A DNA stretch of 64,000 nucleotides, taken from the NCBI RefSeq assembly GCF_011397635.1, contig NC_064755.1, forward strand, positions 20,629,282 to 20,693,281. Reading direction: 5' to 3'. The stretch comes from Epinephelus fuscoguttatus (taxonomy: Eukaryota > Chordata > Actinopteri > Perciformes > Serranidae). Every line of letters begins with the position of its first letter. The stretch's first letter is position 1. The position numbers and the translations under genes were made by a program. Positions 23,593 to 32,179 of this stretch are shown piece by piece. The notes below the pieces were generated by a model. That model searched no databases. It was not told where the DNA came from and saw only the letters and a program-made list of their open reading frames with translations.

Positions 23593-26500
23593 GCTGACTG
23601 GTAGAATTGCTGCCTAAATGCGAGTTGTTTACCTTAAGTTTAAAGTAAGTTAGCCTTTTGGTTCAGTGCCTGTGCTATAGCCTATTGTCTACTAACACAG
23701 CAGAGCTGAAAGTGAAACTCCGTGCTGAGACTTAATAAATGATCCACCTAGCAATATTTCTGCTGCATATATCAACATGTAAATAGCCTACCAATATCAC
23801 TGTAGGCTCAAGTGCACACTAGTAATATATTAATTGAGCAATAAAGCAATTTATTATTTTTGTCTGGTAAAAAGCCTTAGCATTACAGTGCAGTGCTGTG
23901 CTTAAAAGCTATTGTCAATGCTCAATAAATTAATGATGTTACCAAAGCCAATGAATAATCATGTTAAATAACTGTGATCTCAATATCAATCAAAAACATA
24001 TTTGCAACCTTTCACATTATCTTTGTACTTGTTCTAAATGGTAGATGTCAAGCACTGTCAAGCGCCCTCTTGTGGATACTTACCAGTTATAACTGTTTGG
24101 TTGACAGCCTTCGAGCTCAGCCCATAGCAACACAAAATGAGCCCCATTTAAAAGACAATCTGTCAACATAATAAGCAATGCTTGGCCATATGTTTCATTA
24201 TTTTTAGCAGTTTATCTTGCACTGAAATGGCTCTAGAAATACAAAGTGAGCTTGCTTTAAAAAGTAGGTTGGGTTATTTGTATGTTAAGAGGCTAATACC
24301 AATTCTTTATTCTTGTAGATGTAGAGCATCAGATGCTGATGGCAAGGAAGGGTGTAGCTTAAAACCCTATTTATGCTTTTTTATTTTAAATAAATACCCC
24401 TTTTTTTCTTTTTTTGCTCACACGCCTCGTGCACTGGCATGGATAGGGGCCCACTGACATTGAGAGTGTACAGGGCCCAGAATTTGGTGCTACGCCCCTG
24501 TCTGTAATAACCATAGACTGTATAAAAATAAGGTAATAACTCAATAAACGGTCGGTGAATAAAATATTTTTTCCAGCGGATATCTTAGTTACAACATGAT
24601 CGAGCTAGCAAAGCAGTTTTGTGTTGCTATGTGTGGTATTTATTCAGTTATGGGAAATCATGATGTCTAGAAAGCATCAGTGGCTGCAGCTGAAAGGGAC
24701 AGTTAGCAAAGCTAACATCAGGACGTCATCTGTTAAAAGCCTCCCATTGTCGGATACGACATGAAACTACTCCAGTTAGCTCAATCATGTTGTAACTCAG
24801 ACACCCGCTGGAAAAAATATGTTTTTTCACGTTGACGAGACGGCGTTTTGGGTGGAGCGGTCGCTATGGACGCGGAGCTTGCTGTTTCTGTAGGTACACA
24901 TTTCCTGGGGACACCTGCACGTCTCGGCCATGCCCCCTCCATTGTGATTGGCTAAAGCGCAGCATGTTCAATCTCAAAGCCCCCCCCAGTCATCTTTCAC
25001 ACAGGGCTGCCGACAGATTCTACAATGTAAATTGCAGAATCTGTCTTGAGAGATTATATTACAGGTGATTCAAACTTCTTGGGCAATTTGGGTTGCCTGG
25101 AACACACCAAATATTAAACCCCATCTGTATTGCACACCTGCCGGTTAAAAATGACAACGTATTGGGGGCAAATTCAATCTGAAGACAGTGTGAAACAGTG
25201 GGCAAAAAGCTTCAAGGCTTTCTCTTATTTGGAGAGTGTGTTGGAGGTCATACCCAATCAGCGGTGTCGTGTATATAAACCCACCAAATTAAAAAGGCAG
25301 TGTGCTTGCATAACACAACATACACAACAATGTGTTCGACACACCACCGTTTACGTTTAAACGTTTTGTTACATTTTGTCGAGGCTGAACACCAGGTCAA
25401 ACAGAAATGATGTAGGTGTTAATTCGCATATAAAGCAGGAAAGTGAGAACTGATCACAAGTGGTCTCTCAAGTTGCATGTAGAGATGCATTCTAATGCCA
25501 GGTGTGAGCAGACACATGTAGAGCTGTCCACGTGTGATCAGATCACCCAAGATGCACCTTAACACCATGTGTAAACAGTGCGGATGTTCACCAGCTAGTC
25601 ACGTGCTGTGTCTGTCAGGCGTTCGGTGCTGTGCAGGTAGCGTGCAGCTGGGTTTTAGTATTTTTTTTTAGTGAAAACAGCTGACTGCTGGAGCTCAAAA
25701 CACAACAAATGAGAACAATGTGAGTGAATCACATTGCAGACCAGAAAACTAAAACAATGAGATGGCAAAATGCTCCACAGAGCTGATTGTATATACTGAT
25801 TATAGCTGCTTTAAGAATATTTGGTAGATAATCGTTCTACACTTGAATTTTGGATTAAGGACTTGTCATTTTGGTAGTTCTACTTTTACATATATTAAGT
25901 AAAGAATCTGATCTTTTTCTGTCATGGCTCAGTTTGTACTTCATGCAGATCTCTAGTTATGTAACCAGAAAGGGTCACTGACAGGCTGATATAAATGAAA
26001 TTGGAAGGTTACACACAGTTCTAATAATGTCACAGAGAGAATCCTGTGAACCCGGCTGGCAAGGTCCCAGACATTGCAAAACACACAGACACACAGACAC
26101 AGACACACACACACACACACAGAATAACTTTGGAACAGTTATTAGACATTCTGACATCGAACATTAAGCAGAATGACATGCATTAGCGTAACTGAGCTCA
26201 GGTTGCTCCTGCTTTGTGCTGCAGAAAGCTGAGAGGGAACCCAATCTGGCAGCAGAAGCGGGTAGACCTGAACCTATTCTCAGTCAAATGGCAGGAGAGG
26301 CCAGCCGCTGTGCTCCTGGCATTGTCCAGCCTCACAGTGTGGAATTACACTCATATCCATTCACTCGCTGCGTTGGCAGGAATCACGGCAAATTCACAGT
26401 GTCATAAAAACATGGGGAGGAGCAGCTAAAGGCCACGACTCCCCTGTTACCAAATGGATCGTTCTCACGTGGAGAAGGGCTGTAAAGTCACTGTAATATT

Positions 26501-29500
26501 TCCTTGTGGTTTGTTCTCGTTAAATCAGCTCTGATATTTTATTTAGCTCAAGAAGTCAGAGCTGACGTTGATGTACTGTATGACTGCATGGATTTACTGC
26601 CTGTCCCTGGCATGTAATTAAATATATGATCGGCAGCTTTATGCCACTGTGTACAGCAGTGGCAGTGATAGCTGTAAAGTGTGATTCAACAACCTTTAAT
26701 CTGTTTTTATCAACAGGCAAGCACACAAACAGGAAATAAGATGCAGCAACGAAGCATATTCCAGACAAAGAATTGCCACTTATCTGCCCCTTGGTCCGAC
26801 CTAATAAGCGCAAACAGCGTGACCAGTGCTCTTGTATTAATTAAAAATGACAGATGTGTTAAATACTCCTCACCAGCTGCTGTCTGGACTGTAGATATGA
26901 ACATCCCTGTCATAGGTGGCCTCTAAAGTCAACAGCTAAACACAACAACACCATTTTTTCTCTGTGGGTCAAATGTCACTCTCCGCTATCGCAGCCTTCG
27001 TCAGTGCCCAGACATGTACTTTAAACCGTACAAATCCCAGACACTCTTTTGCAAACAAATGCAAGCACTGCATTTAAATCCCAGCTCACCGCAGCGCCTC
27101 ACCTTTACATCCCTCACAGGTAAGAGCGTTATAGTGGTATCCAGAGGCCTTGTCTCCACACACCACACACAGTTCCTCCCCTTTGACCCTTCCAGCCTGC
27201 GACATGTGCCGTGTTCTCTTGCACACAGTGGGCACCACAGCAGACACCTCCTCCATTTCAGCATCATAGCCGACCTCCAGGGGTCCTTTCCTCAGTTCAT
27301 ATATTCCTGTGTGTGAGTACCATTCGTCTCCGTTGTACTGAGGGTAGTAGTTCTGACTGGAGTAATATGGTGTGGAGGGCATGGTCGGCTCCATCGATGG
27401 ATACTGCATGCTGGGATAGCTGGTGAAGGGCAAGATGTCGGTATCCTGCAGGAGAGGACTGCCTTGATCTGCAAGAATATCTGAGAGAGAAGATAACGAG
27501 GGACTTTAAAACTTTTTAAAAACAACAAACAGAATCGTAACTCAGGTCCACTTAATTATTTTACTTAGTTTTTAGTTGTGGCTGGTGGCCTCCTTTGGTG
27601 AATGGAGATAAGCTGTCATAAAACCACATTATTATCATCATTCTCACTGTACATGCTGCCGCTTGGAGACAAGGTTTGACTTTATAATTTTATGGGATGC
27701 AAACACCACTCTCCCAGGTGAAAGTCAGTGTTTGTTGCCTTGTTTGTCTGTTCTATGTTCATTATGTCTGTAGTGGCCGTTTGTCCAGAAGAGTAATCCA
27801 AATCAAACTCGTGTCAAACAAAAACAAAGGACCACTGCCGCACCATGGGCATGTAGTGTACGCAGGCAAAAGAAAATCATTGTCCATGCAAAGTTTCTGC
27901 ATTTCCAGTGGTTTATTCAACCAAAAACAAGCAAGCAAACAAAGAACAAAGAAATCCCTGCATGCCTCTCCTGCTCTGGTAAAAAAAACCATATGCCCAC
28001 CCAGGTGCATTCTGGTCGCCTACCTACTTTCCTACATATATAAACTTTGGTGCCCACAGTATGCCTAAAACGAAATGAAATAGTGAACAAATACGAAACC
28101 AGAAACAACTAAACTAAATGAATAATTAACAAAACAAAATACTAGCAAGCATAATCATAACGAAATCAAATATCTAGAATAATCAAATAATATTAATTAT
28201 TAGCAAAACAACTAAATACTAACAACAAATAAATAGCTCCAACAATGTCTATTTTCATATGTATCACTTAGTGCTTATAATGCTGTTATTGTAAAGCACT
28301 CTGTGCTGCATTTCTTGTGTAAAGGTGCTATATAAATAAAGTTTTATCATTATCATGATAACATGGCATAAATATGGAACCAAGTAATAACTGCTGAAGT
28401 TATCTCCATCTGAGAAAAGTTGATCTGCCCATGAAGATGATGAGATGTGGTTGAAAATGGAACTTGAGTTGATCTTAAACTACCCATTTCAAAGTCAAGA
28501 CTTAACTTTCACTCTTAGTGAAGTTGATATAACACAACATAATAAAACTTGGACAACCATAGAGTATCAGAAAGCAGCCAAATACCAAAGGAACTTCATT
28601 TAGAATAATGTCAAGTCAGTATGAGTAAGTTTACTTTTAGATCCCAAAATTAAGTTTGTTTCAGAAAACGTAAAATCTGTTGAAGACACAAGTTATTAAA
28701 CCAGCAATAATACATTTTTGGGGGCACTTTAAGGTCCAGTGTGTAGGATTTATTGACATCTTGTGATAAGGTTGTAAAACCTAAAGTCTCCTGTGTGCCA
28801 AGCGTGGGAGAGAATTACAGTGGCCAATGTGAAAATGTGAATGGCCCTATTTGGAGCCAGTGTTTAGTTTGTCTGTTCAGGGCTACTGAACAACAGGGGG
28901 CTTTACAGTCTGTGCATGATACTTCATGTGAAATCATGAAAACCTCAGTTTTCATAAGGAAAAAGTGCACAAGACAAGTTTATTGCAAGTGCCTCCCTGC
29001 AGAAGCTTGTAAGAATAGGAAGTGGCTCAGCAGTAGTCAGTAACACACACAACTCATATTATAAACCCATAAATGATTAACAGCGTGCTTGCACAGAGAA
29101 CACTGTGTCTTTCAGAATCACATGTAGCCTCTTTTGCACGTTTCAATTCTATCCAAGAATAGTTGTCAGGATGAAAATGTTGTTTTTATCATCACTGATA
29201 TTAAGAACAAGTGCAGCGTATTCACAACATGATACCCCCTTAGAAAACAGCCAAAAGGCGATGGTTTCAAAGACCACGTGTAGTTTACAAGAAGAGACAC
29301 TCACATTAAATCTGTACTTAAAATAAACTGACACACTCAACACAAATGCAGCACCTGTAGAGTACATGTAATACTGACCTCTTGAAGACTTGGTGTGGAC
29401 CATGGCCATCTCTGTGTGACCGAACACGCAAACTATCCAGAGACTTCACTCTCTGACCCCAACTCTCCAGCTGTGGTTTGCAGATCGGTCTTTCTTTCAC

Positions 29501-32112
29501 CTCTAACTGACAAACCGTCTTCCATTAATTTATCTATTTATGATGGGATGGACGTGAAACAGCAGATCAAGTACTGAACTCCTTGGCGTTTGCTTGAGAA
29601 ATCCCAAGAGGAGCAAAGGTTGCCACGGCTATTCATTAACCATGCAGTCACATTTCTTTACATCATTTCAAGTAGCTGGCTAATGAGTGGAGTCATTTCC
29701 AGAAATGGTGCCAGCTGCCTGCCGCTGTATGGTGCTGCTTAAGTTTGTAAGTGACCAGACATAAATTTTTCTTTTTTTTTCAATTGGTTCAGTCAAGTTG
29801 TCATTCGTACTGCAACCACTTGGAGTGACAGAAGATTTTAATCATTGGTCTGTTATCTTTAGCTTTCTATTCCACTTCCCTGCTTGCTTTCTAACCAGTG
29901 AGTTTCACTCATTCTCAAATGCAGCACATTGTGTTACGGTGTCACAACTCACTCTGACAGGTTGAAGGTGTGTCTTGTGCGTGAGTCAGCCTATAAAAGA
30001 AGTGAGTTCATTGGTTGTTGTGACTATAACTGTACAGATTAGCCTCACACCACACTATCTGAGATCCTAATAGAGTGCCCCAGGGATGACACTTTTCTGT
30101 AGGCCAATGCAGAAGATCACACTGGTTCCCTCGTCATAAACAACTCTTCACAAATGAACACCACTTTCATGATTATTGAAGCCTAAATGCAATGGCCAGA
30201 TGTAAAAAGCTAACAATAGACTATAGACAAACTACACTACGGACTCTTGACTTTACGCCACCACCATTACAAGACTGTAAAGCTGTGCTTGGTGCGGCTC
30301 GGCATGATGACGTTCTGTAGTTTCATTAGGCCACTTGTTAGCAACTGCCTTTTTTTTAAGACACATAGAAGCTCAGAAGTTCATGAGGCGGGTATTTGCT
30401 GATGTATTTTATGTCAAAAACGAAACATAAAAGTCTCATATGACCAATGTGCTGACAGAAGAAGGGAAGAAAGTACAGAACAAAAGTCAACATAAGAAGG
30501 GAGGTTGGGGTGGTGGATGAGCAAAACAACACAGGACTTTCCCCCAGGACACCAGTGTCTGAAACCAAGTGACGTTATTTTAAGGTACATTGTTTCCATG
30601 TTACTTTTCCCTAACCAAACCTACGTGACTTTACATCATCATTCATCATTGCTACATCAAATTTACGCAACTTTACATCAAGTATGTAATGTAGTTCGTG
30701 GGGTGCTACTTTGGTTGATATGATGTGAACTGTTGTATTTGCATTTTTGTAAGATATCATACAAATGTTTTTTTTTAGGATATGTTGAACTACTCCTTCT
30801 ACACCTGTTAGTCAGCTTCAAAGTGCTTGCTCCAGTTTCCTCACCACCAGAGCACCCATGGTCATTTCTGTAGTCCATGTTAGAATTTTTTAAATGAAGA
30901 CAGAATAATATTGATTTGAATCTTTGCTCTTTTCACCATAAACAAAATTCATCACTGCCCACAAAATTCACTGTCCAACCTGAGAAAGCATGTCAAGGTA
31001 TATTAACATTTTTTATTCCAGATAGACTTGTTTAAACAAAGTTTTCTGTGATTGTAGTAGTTGCAGTTTTTATGCTATAGTTGGTCAAATGACTTGTAAT
31101 GGATTTTCATGGATTTGGCCACATATTGGGCAGGATCCTGTGTGAAGGTTGTTTCAGAGTTTTGTATTAAAATAATATTTGAGTATCGATACTTTTGACT
31201 CATGTAACGGAGTCGTGCACGATCATCAGGTTCAAGACCAATCATGACATTCCTATCAGCTGTTTTAATGCTAAACAGCAACTGTTAACATGCTAACACA
31301 CAAAAATATAATAGTGAACATGACAAACATTGCACCTGTTAAACATCAGCATGTTAAAGGAATACTCTTCCCACAAAATGACCTTTTAAAATCAATAAGT
31401 CATACTGTGTTACCTTGATTTTGCAAAGAAAACATTGTTTTTCTAGCATATCTCCATGGAAAACAGTGAACATATTGATGTACTGACTGATTGGGGATGT
31501 CGTTTAACAACAGTAAAACTACGTCAAGACATCCGTTCACAAACTTTCACACAACTCGTGCAGTGAAATCTAAGTCTCAGTTGTCCAGTCGTATGCTCAG
31601 CGCTTACTGTACAACACAGCATTTTTGCCAAAAACCTTAGTATTGGAGACTGGCTTTGAAGAAACCATAAAAAATTCACTTGCATTTTAGTTATAAATGG
31701 ACAAGTTTTGATAAAAAACGCATGTTTGATAATTTGATATAGTTTTTGCTGTTGTTAACTGTGGTCCCTGATTAATCAATAAATCATAATGTTTACAATT
31801 TTCCACGGAGGCATGCAAAGAAAGATTCGTCACGAATTCAAGGTAACACGGCATGACTAATAGACTTACAAAACATCATTTTGTGGGTGAAGTATTCCTT
31901 CAGTGTTGTCACTGTGAGCATGTTAGCATGGTGACATTAGCATTGAGCTCAAAGCACCACTGTTTGACTGTAAACTCCTCTCTTGTCTTTCCGTGAGCTG
32001 GTTGAGTAGACTTACCGAACAAGTGGGTGCTCTCTGAGATGGGGAATTCATCGCTGGGTGGGATATGCAGAGGTCCCACCACATTGATGTCGGGGCCCAC
32101 CCACTCATTCAT
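11772..32112 (-). CDS. nr1h4: Farnesoid X receptor alpha (bile acid receptor, nuclear receptor 1H4), complete
   Basis: Nine coding exons: 32016-32112, 27103-27480, 20906-21046, 18911-19053, 18690-18788, 18352-18451, 17682-17828, 12127-12240, 11772-12010. They join with matching phases into 1,458 nt, 485 residues (human about 472-486). The protein is a ligand-activated nuclear receptor for bile acids that acts with RXR. The DNA-binding domain spans residues 137-206, with eight zinc-binding cysteines and P-box CEGCKG; the T/A-hinge contains [15 protein letters not shown]. The ligand-binding domain runs from about 258 to the end. The bile-acid contacts of human FXR are kept: R344 (human R331) in FLRSA, H460 (H447), and W482 (W469) in the AF-2 helix CEIWDV. 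The start ATG is preceded at once by an in-frame TGA. The very similar LXR and NR1H5 receptors are excluded by the hinge and LBD sequence. Confidence 0.97.
12127..12240 (-). CDS. nr1h4: nr1h4 coding exon 8
   Basis: Encodes [19 protein letters not shown], then [18 protein letters not shown] (helices 7-8). Acceptor TCTGCAG, donor G|GTGAGC, phase 1 both ends. Intron 7, which follows exon 7, is the longest LBD intron at about 5.4 kb. Confidence 0.96.
13010..13275 (+). repeat. Interspersed fish repeat starting CATAGACTGTA
   Basis: The start motif CATAGACTGTAAAAATAATGG resembles CCATAGACTGTATAAAAAT at 24510, inside another repeat. The body contains GAAGCCTCAAGTTCG and a poly-T. It lies in nr1h4 intron 7. 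No coding frame. Confidence 0.45.
13555..14243 (+). mobile_element. MITE, copy 1 of a direct pair
   Basis: Ends AGCCCTTTTTAAATAG and, reversed, AGCCCCTTTTACACTG, forming short inverted termini. The body is nearly the same as 43726-44298 in the same orientation (for example CGGTTAATGGCCTCTT and CTGTTTCCTGTTTATCC). This copy is 689 bp and carries about 100 extra bases. No transposase frame; superfamily not certain. It sits in nr1h4 intron 7. Confidence 0.75.
15538..15627. repeat. Compound (CA)n-(GCAC)n-(CA)n microsatellite
   Basis: A run of about 90 bases alternates perfect CA, then about eleven CGCA units, then CA again. The long open frames crossing it (Thr-His or Cys-Val repeats) are artefacts. 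Confidence 0.9.
15909..16185 (+). mobile_element. tRNA-derived SINE, plus-strand copy
   Basis: A-box-like GGCTCAGGAGGTAGAGC, B-box-like GGTTCAATCCC, then a body with GAGCAAGATACTGAACCCC and CCTTGGCCACCAGTGTGTGA, and a tail with GTGCTATACAAGTGCAG. It is the same family as 16920-17216, in opposite orientation about 0.75 kb away. Confidence 0.8.
16920..17216 (-). mobile_element. tRNA-derived SINE, minus-strand copy
   Basis: In reverse complement it has GACTCAGAGGTAGAGCGGG, a decayed B box (GACTCAATCCCC), the ATTGAACCCC block and the GGCCACCAGTGTGTGA block shared with the copy at 15909. Both are in nr1h4 intron 7. Confidence 0.8.
17682..17828 (-). CDS. nr1h4: nr1h4 coding exon 7
   Basis: Encodes [20 protein letters not shown] and MFLRSAQVF (helices 4-6, with the bile-acid-binding Arg344), then [13 protein letters not shown]. 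Phase 1 at both ends, 147 nt. Confidence 0.96.
17910..18320. mobile_element. hAT-like MITE with 6-bp target duplication in nr1h4 intron 6
   Basis: The ends are CAGGGTTCCCACA and TGTGGGAACCCTG, perfect 13-bp inverted repeats. TCTATA directly flanks both sides (17904-17909 and 18321-18326). The element is 411 bp and non-coding. It takes up about 79% of the 523-bp intron between exons 6 and 7. Confidence 0.88.
18352..18451 (-). CDS. nr1h4: nr1h4 coding exon 6
   Basis: Encodes [19 protein letters not shown], then [14 protein letters not shown] (helix 3 and the co-activator groove). The donor G|GTATTG is only 31 bases from a MITE that fills most of the next intron. Confidence 0.95.
18690..18788 (-). 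CDS. nr1h4: nr1h4 coding exon 5 (start of ligand-binding domain)
   Basis: 99 nt, phase 0 at both ends. It reads [20 protein letters not shown] and on to the K-K-L end, matching helix 1 of the FXR ligand-binding domain. The acceptor is TGTTCAG and the donor GTAAAT. Confidence 0.94.
18911..19053 (-). CDS. nr1h4: nr1h4 coding exon 4 (hinge)
   Basis: With the acceptor GCCGGCAG|GC the junction reads [18 protein letters not shown], identical in layout to human FXR. A second in-frame acceptor lies 24 nt upstream (extension 19054-19077) and would put LKPSSLPAG in place of Cys206. The exon ends ACCAAACTGTCAAAG|GTGATC, phase 0. Confidence 0.93.
19527..19812 (+). mobile_element. LINE reverse-transcriptase fragment (L2/Rex-type)
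   Basis: One frame reads [20 protein letters not shown], then [19 protein letters not shown] and later V-E-N-A-A-A-Q-L-L. These blocks are typical of the C-terminal part of fish CR1/L2-group reverse transcriptases (consensus-like FLQLNENKTE, KNLGVIFD, LVQNAAARLL). It is truncated on both sides and followed at once by a GAA microsatellite. It lies in nr1h4 intron 3. Confidence 0.75.
19813..19840. repeat. (GAA)n microsatellite
   Basis: About nine GAA units abut the end of the LINE fragment. Confidence 0.85.
20906..21046 (-). CDS. nr1h4: nr1h4 coding exon 3 (second zinc finger)
   Basis: Encodes [19 protein letters not shown], then the second zinc finger and [14 protein letters not shown]. The exon is 141 nt, phase 1 at both ends. 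The donor splits the codon after AE (T|GTGAG), exactly as in mammals. Confidence 0.97.
21265..21480 (-). repeat. Fish interspersed repeat with GTCTAGTGTGCAGGACTTAG end
   Basis: In reverse complement it starts GGTCTAGTGTGCAGGACTTA and contains GGCCCTGTCTAGAGCC and a CAGTGTTTGGTTTGTCTG block. The same order is seen at 28728 and 61458. Three copies of one family are in the window. Confidence 0.65.
22743..24500 (+). mobile_element. hAT element remnant with perfect 8-bp target duplication
   Basis: TCTGTAAT occurs at 22735-22742 and 24501-24508, flanking termini CATGGGCGTGGTAGCA and (reversed) CAGGGGCGTAGCACCA. The 8-bp duplication and CAGGGGCGTAG-type ends fit the hAT superfamily. Inside, an N-terminal-like frame from 23067 reads [18 protein letters not shown], resembling the basic start of fish hAT/ZMYM1-like transposases; the catalytic part is absent, so this is a non-autonomous derivative. 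A (GA)n run lies at about 23556-23590. Confidence 0.82.
24556..24830. repeat. Imperfect foldback (stem about 45 bp)
   Basis: TTTTTTCCAGCGGATATCTT and GTTACAACATGATCGAGCTAG near 24565-24610 pair with the reverse complement of 24776-24826 (CAATCATGTTGTAACTCAG, CCGCTGGAAAAAA), leaving a loop of about 165 bases. Confidence 0.7.
26087..26121. repeat. (CA)n microsatellite
   Basis: CA/GACA-type short tandem repeat in nr1h4 intron 2. Confidence 0.75.
27103..27480 (-). CDS. nr1h4: nr1h4 coding exon 2 (AF-1 and first zinc finger)
   Basis: Begins after CTCTCTCAG and ends AAAG|GTGAG. It encodes the Tyr/Ser/Pro-rich AF-1 region ([19 protein letters not shown]), the conserved EWYS-x-GIYELR block, and zinc finger 1 up to CEGCK. 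The internal Met at 27433 is not the start, because the exon is open and conserved upstream of it. Confidence 0.95.
28285..28352 (+). repeat. SINE/LINE 3'-tail relic
   Basis: GTAAAGCACTCTGTGCTGC followed by GTGCTATATAAATAAAGTTT is the typical 3' end of fish tRNA-SINE/L2 elements. Only the tail is present. Confidence 0.5.
28728..28935 (+). repeat. Fish interspersed repeat, second copy of GGTCCAGTGTGTAGGATTTA family
   Basis: Starts GGTCCAGTGTGTAGGATTTA and contains GGCCCTATTTGGAGCCAGTG and TTAGTTTGTCTGTTC. Same family as 21265-21480 and 61458-62160. Confidence 0.7.
31270..31990. repeat. Old TTAGCATG-rich repeat split by a younger MITE
   Basis: CATCAGCATGTTA at the left and GTGAGCATGTTAGCATG plus TTGAGCTCAAAGCACCACTG at the right are parts of one common fish repeat, separated here by the element 31359-31901. 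Confidence 0.6.
31359..31901. mobile_element. MITE with about 25-bp terminal inverted repeats
   Basis: The left end AAGGAATACTCTTCCCACAA pairs with the right end, which reversed reads AAGGAATACTTCACCCACAA; both continue AATGA. The element is 543 bp and non-coding. It lies 26 bases beyond the far side of the older repeat and just downstream of nr1h4 exon 1 (inside intron 1). Confidence 0.8.
32016..32112 (-). CDS. nr1h4: nr1h4 coding exon 1
   Basis: Encodes the first 32 residues, starting [12 protein letters not shown] and containing [10 protein letters not shown], the counterpart of the human A/B-domain start (PTTDEFSFSEN). The donor is G|GTAAGT, phase 1. An acceptor-like pyrimidine tract with AG at 32180-32181 suggests that the exon begins at 32179 with 67 nt of 5' UTR and that a further non-coding exon lies upstream. 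Confidence 0.85.
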
Positions 32113-32179
32113 TCAGGAGGGTCGTCGGGCACCAACTCAGGAAACACAGGTTGGACTGGGTCAAAGTAGCTGTCTGCCT

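Larger units (their letters stand above)
22051..25585. mobile_element. Candidate large composite DNA element with long inverted ends
   Basis: The left segment from 22051 (CTGTTTACAACACC, CATCTTGGGTGATCTGATCAC-like) matches the reverse complement of 25465-25585 for about 100 bases. The ends could be the termini of one 3.5-kb element, or two separate copies of one short family. The interior contains a younger hAT insertion (22743-24500) and a foldback at 24560-24830. No transposase belonging to the outer element was recognised. Lies in nr1h4 intron 2. Confidence 0.45.

Noticed and set aside
27103-27433. Met at 27433 as the start of nr1h4
   Set aside because: The exon is open and starts at a proper acceptor further upstream, and exon 1 at 32.1 kb provides the conserved N-terminus in phase.
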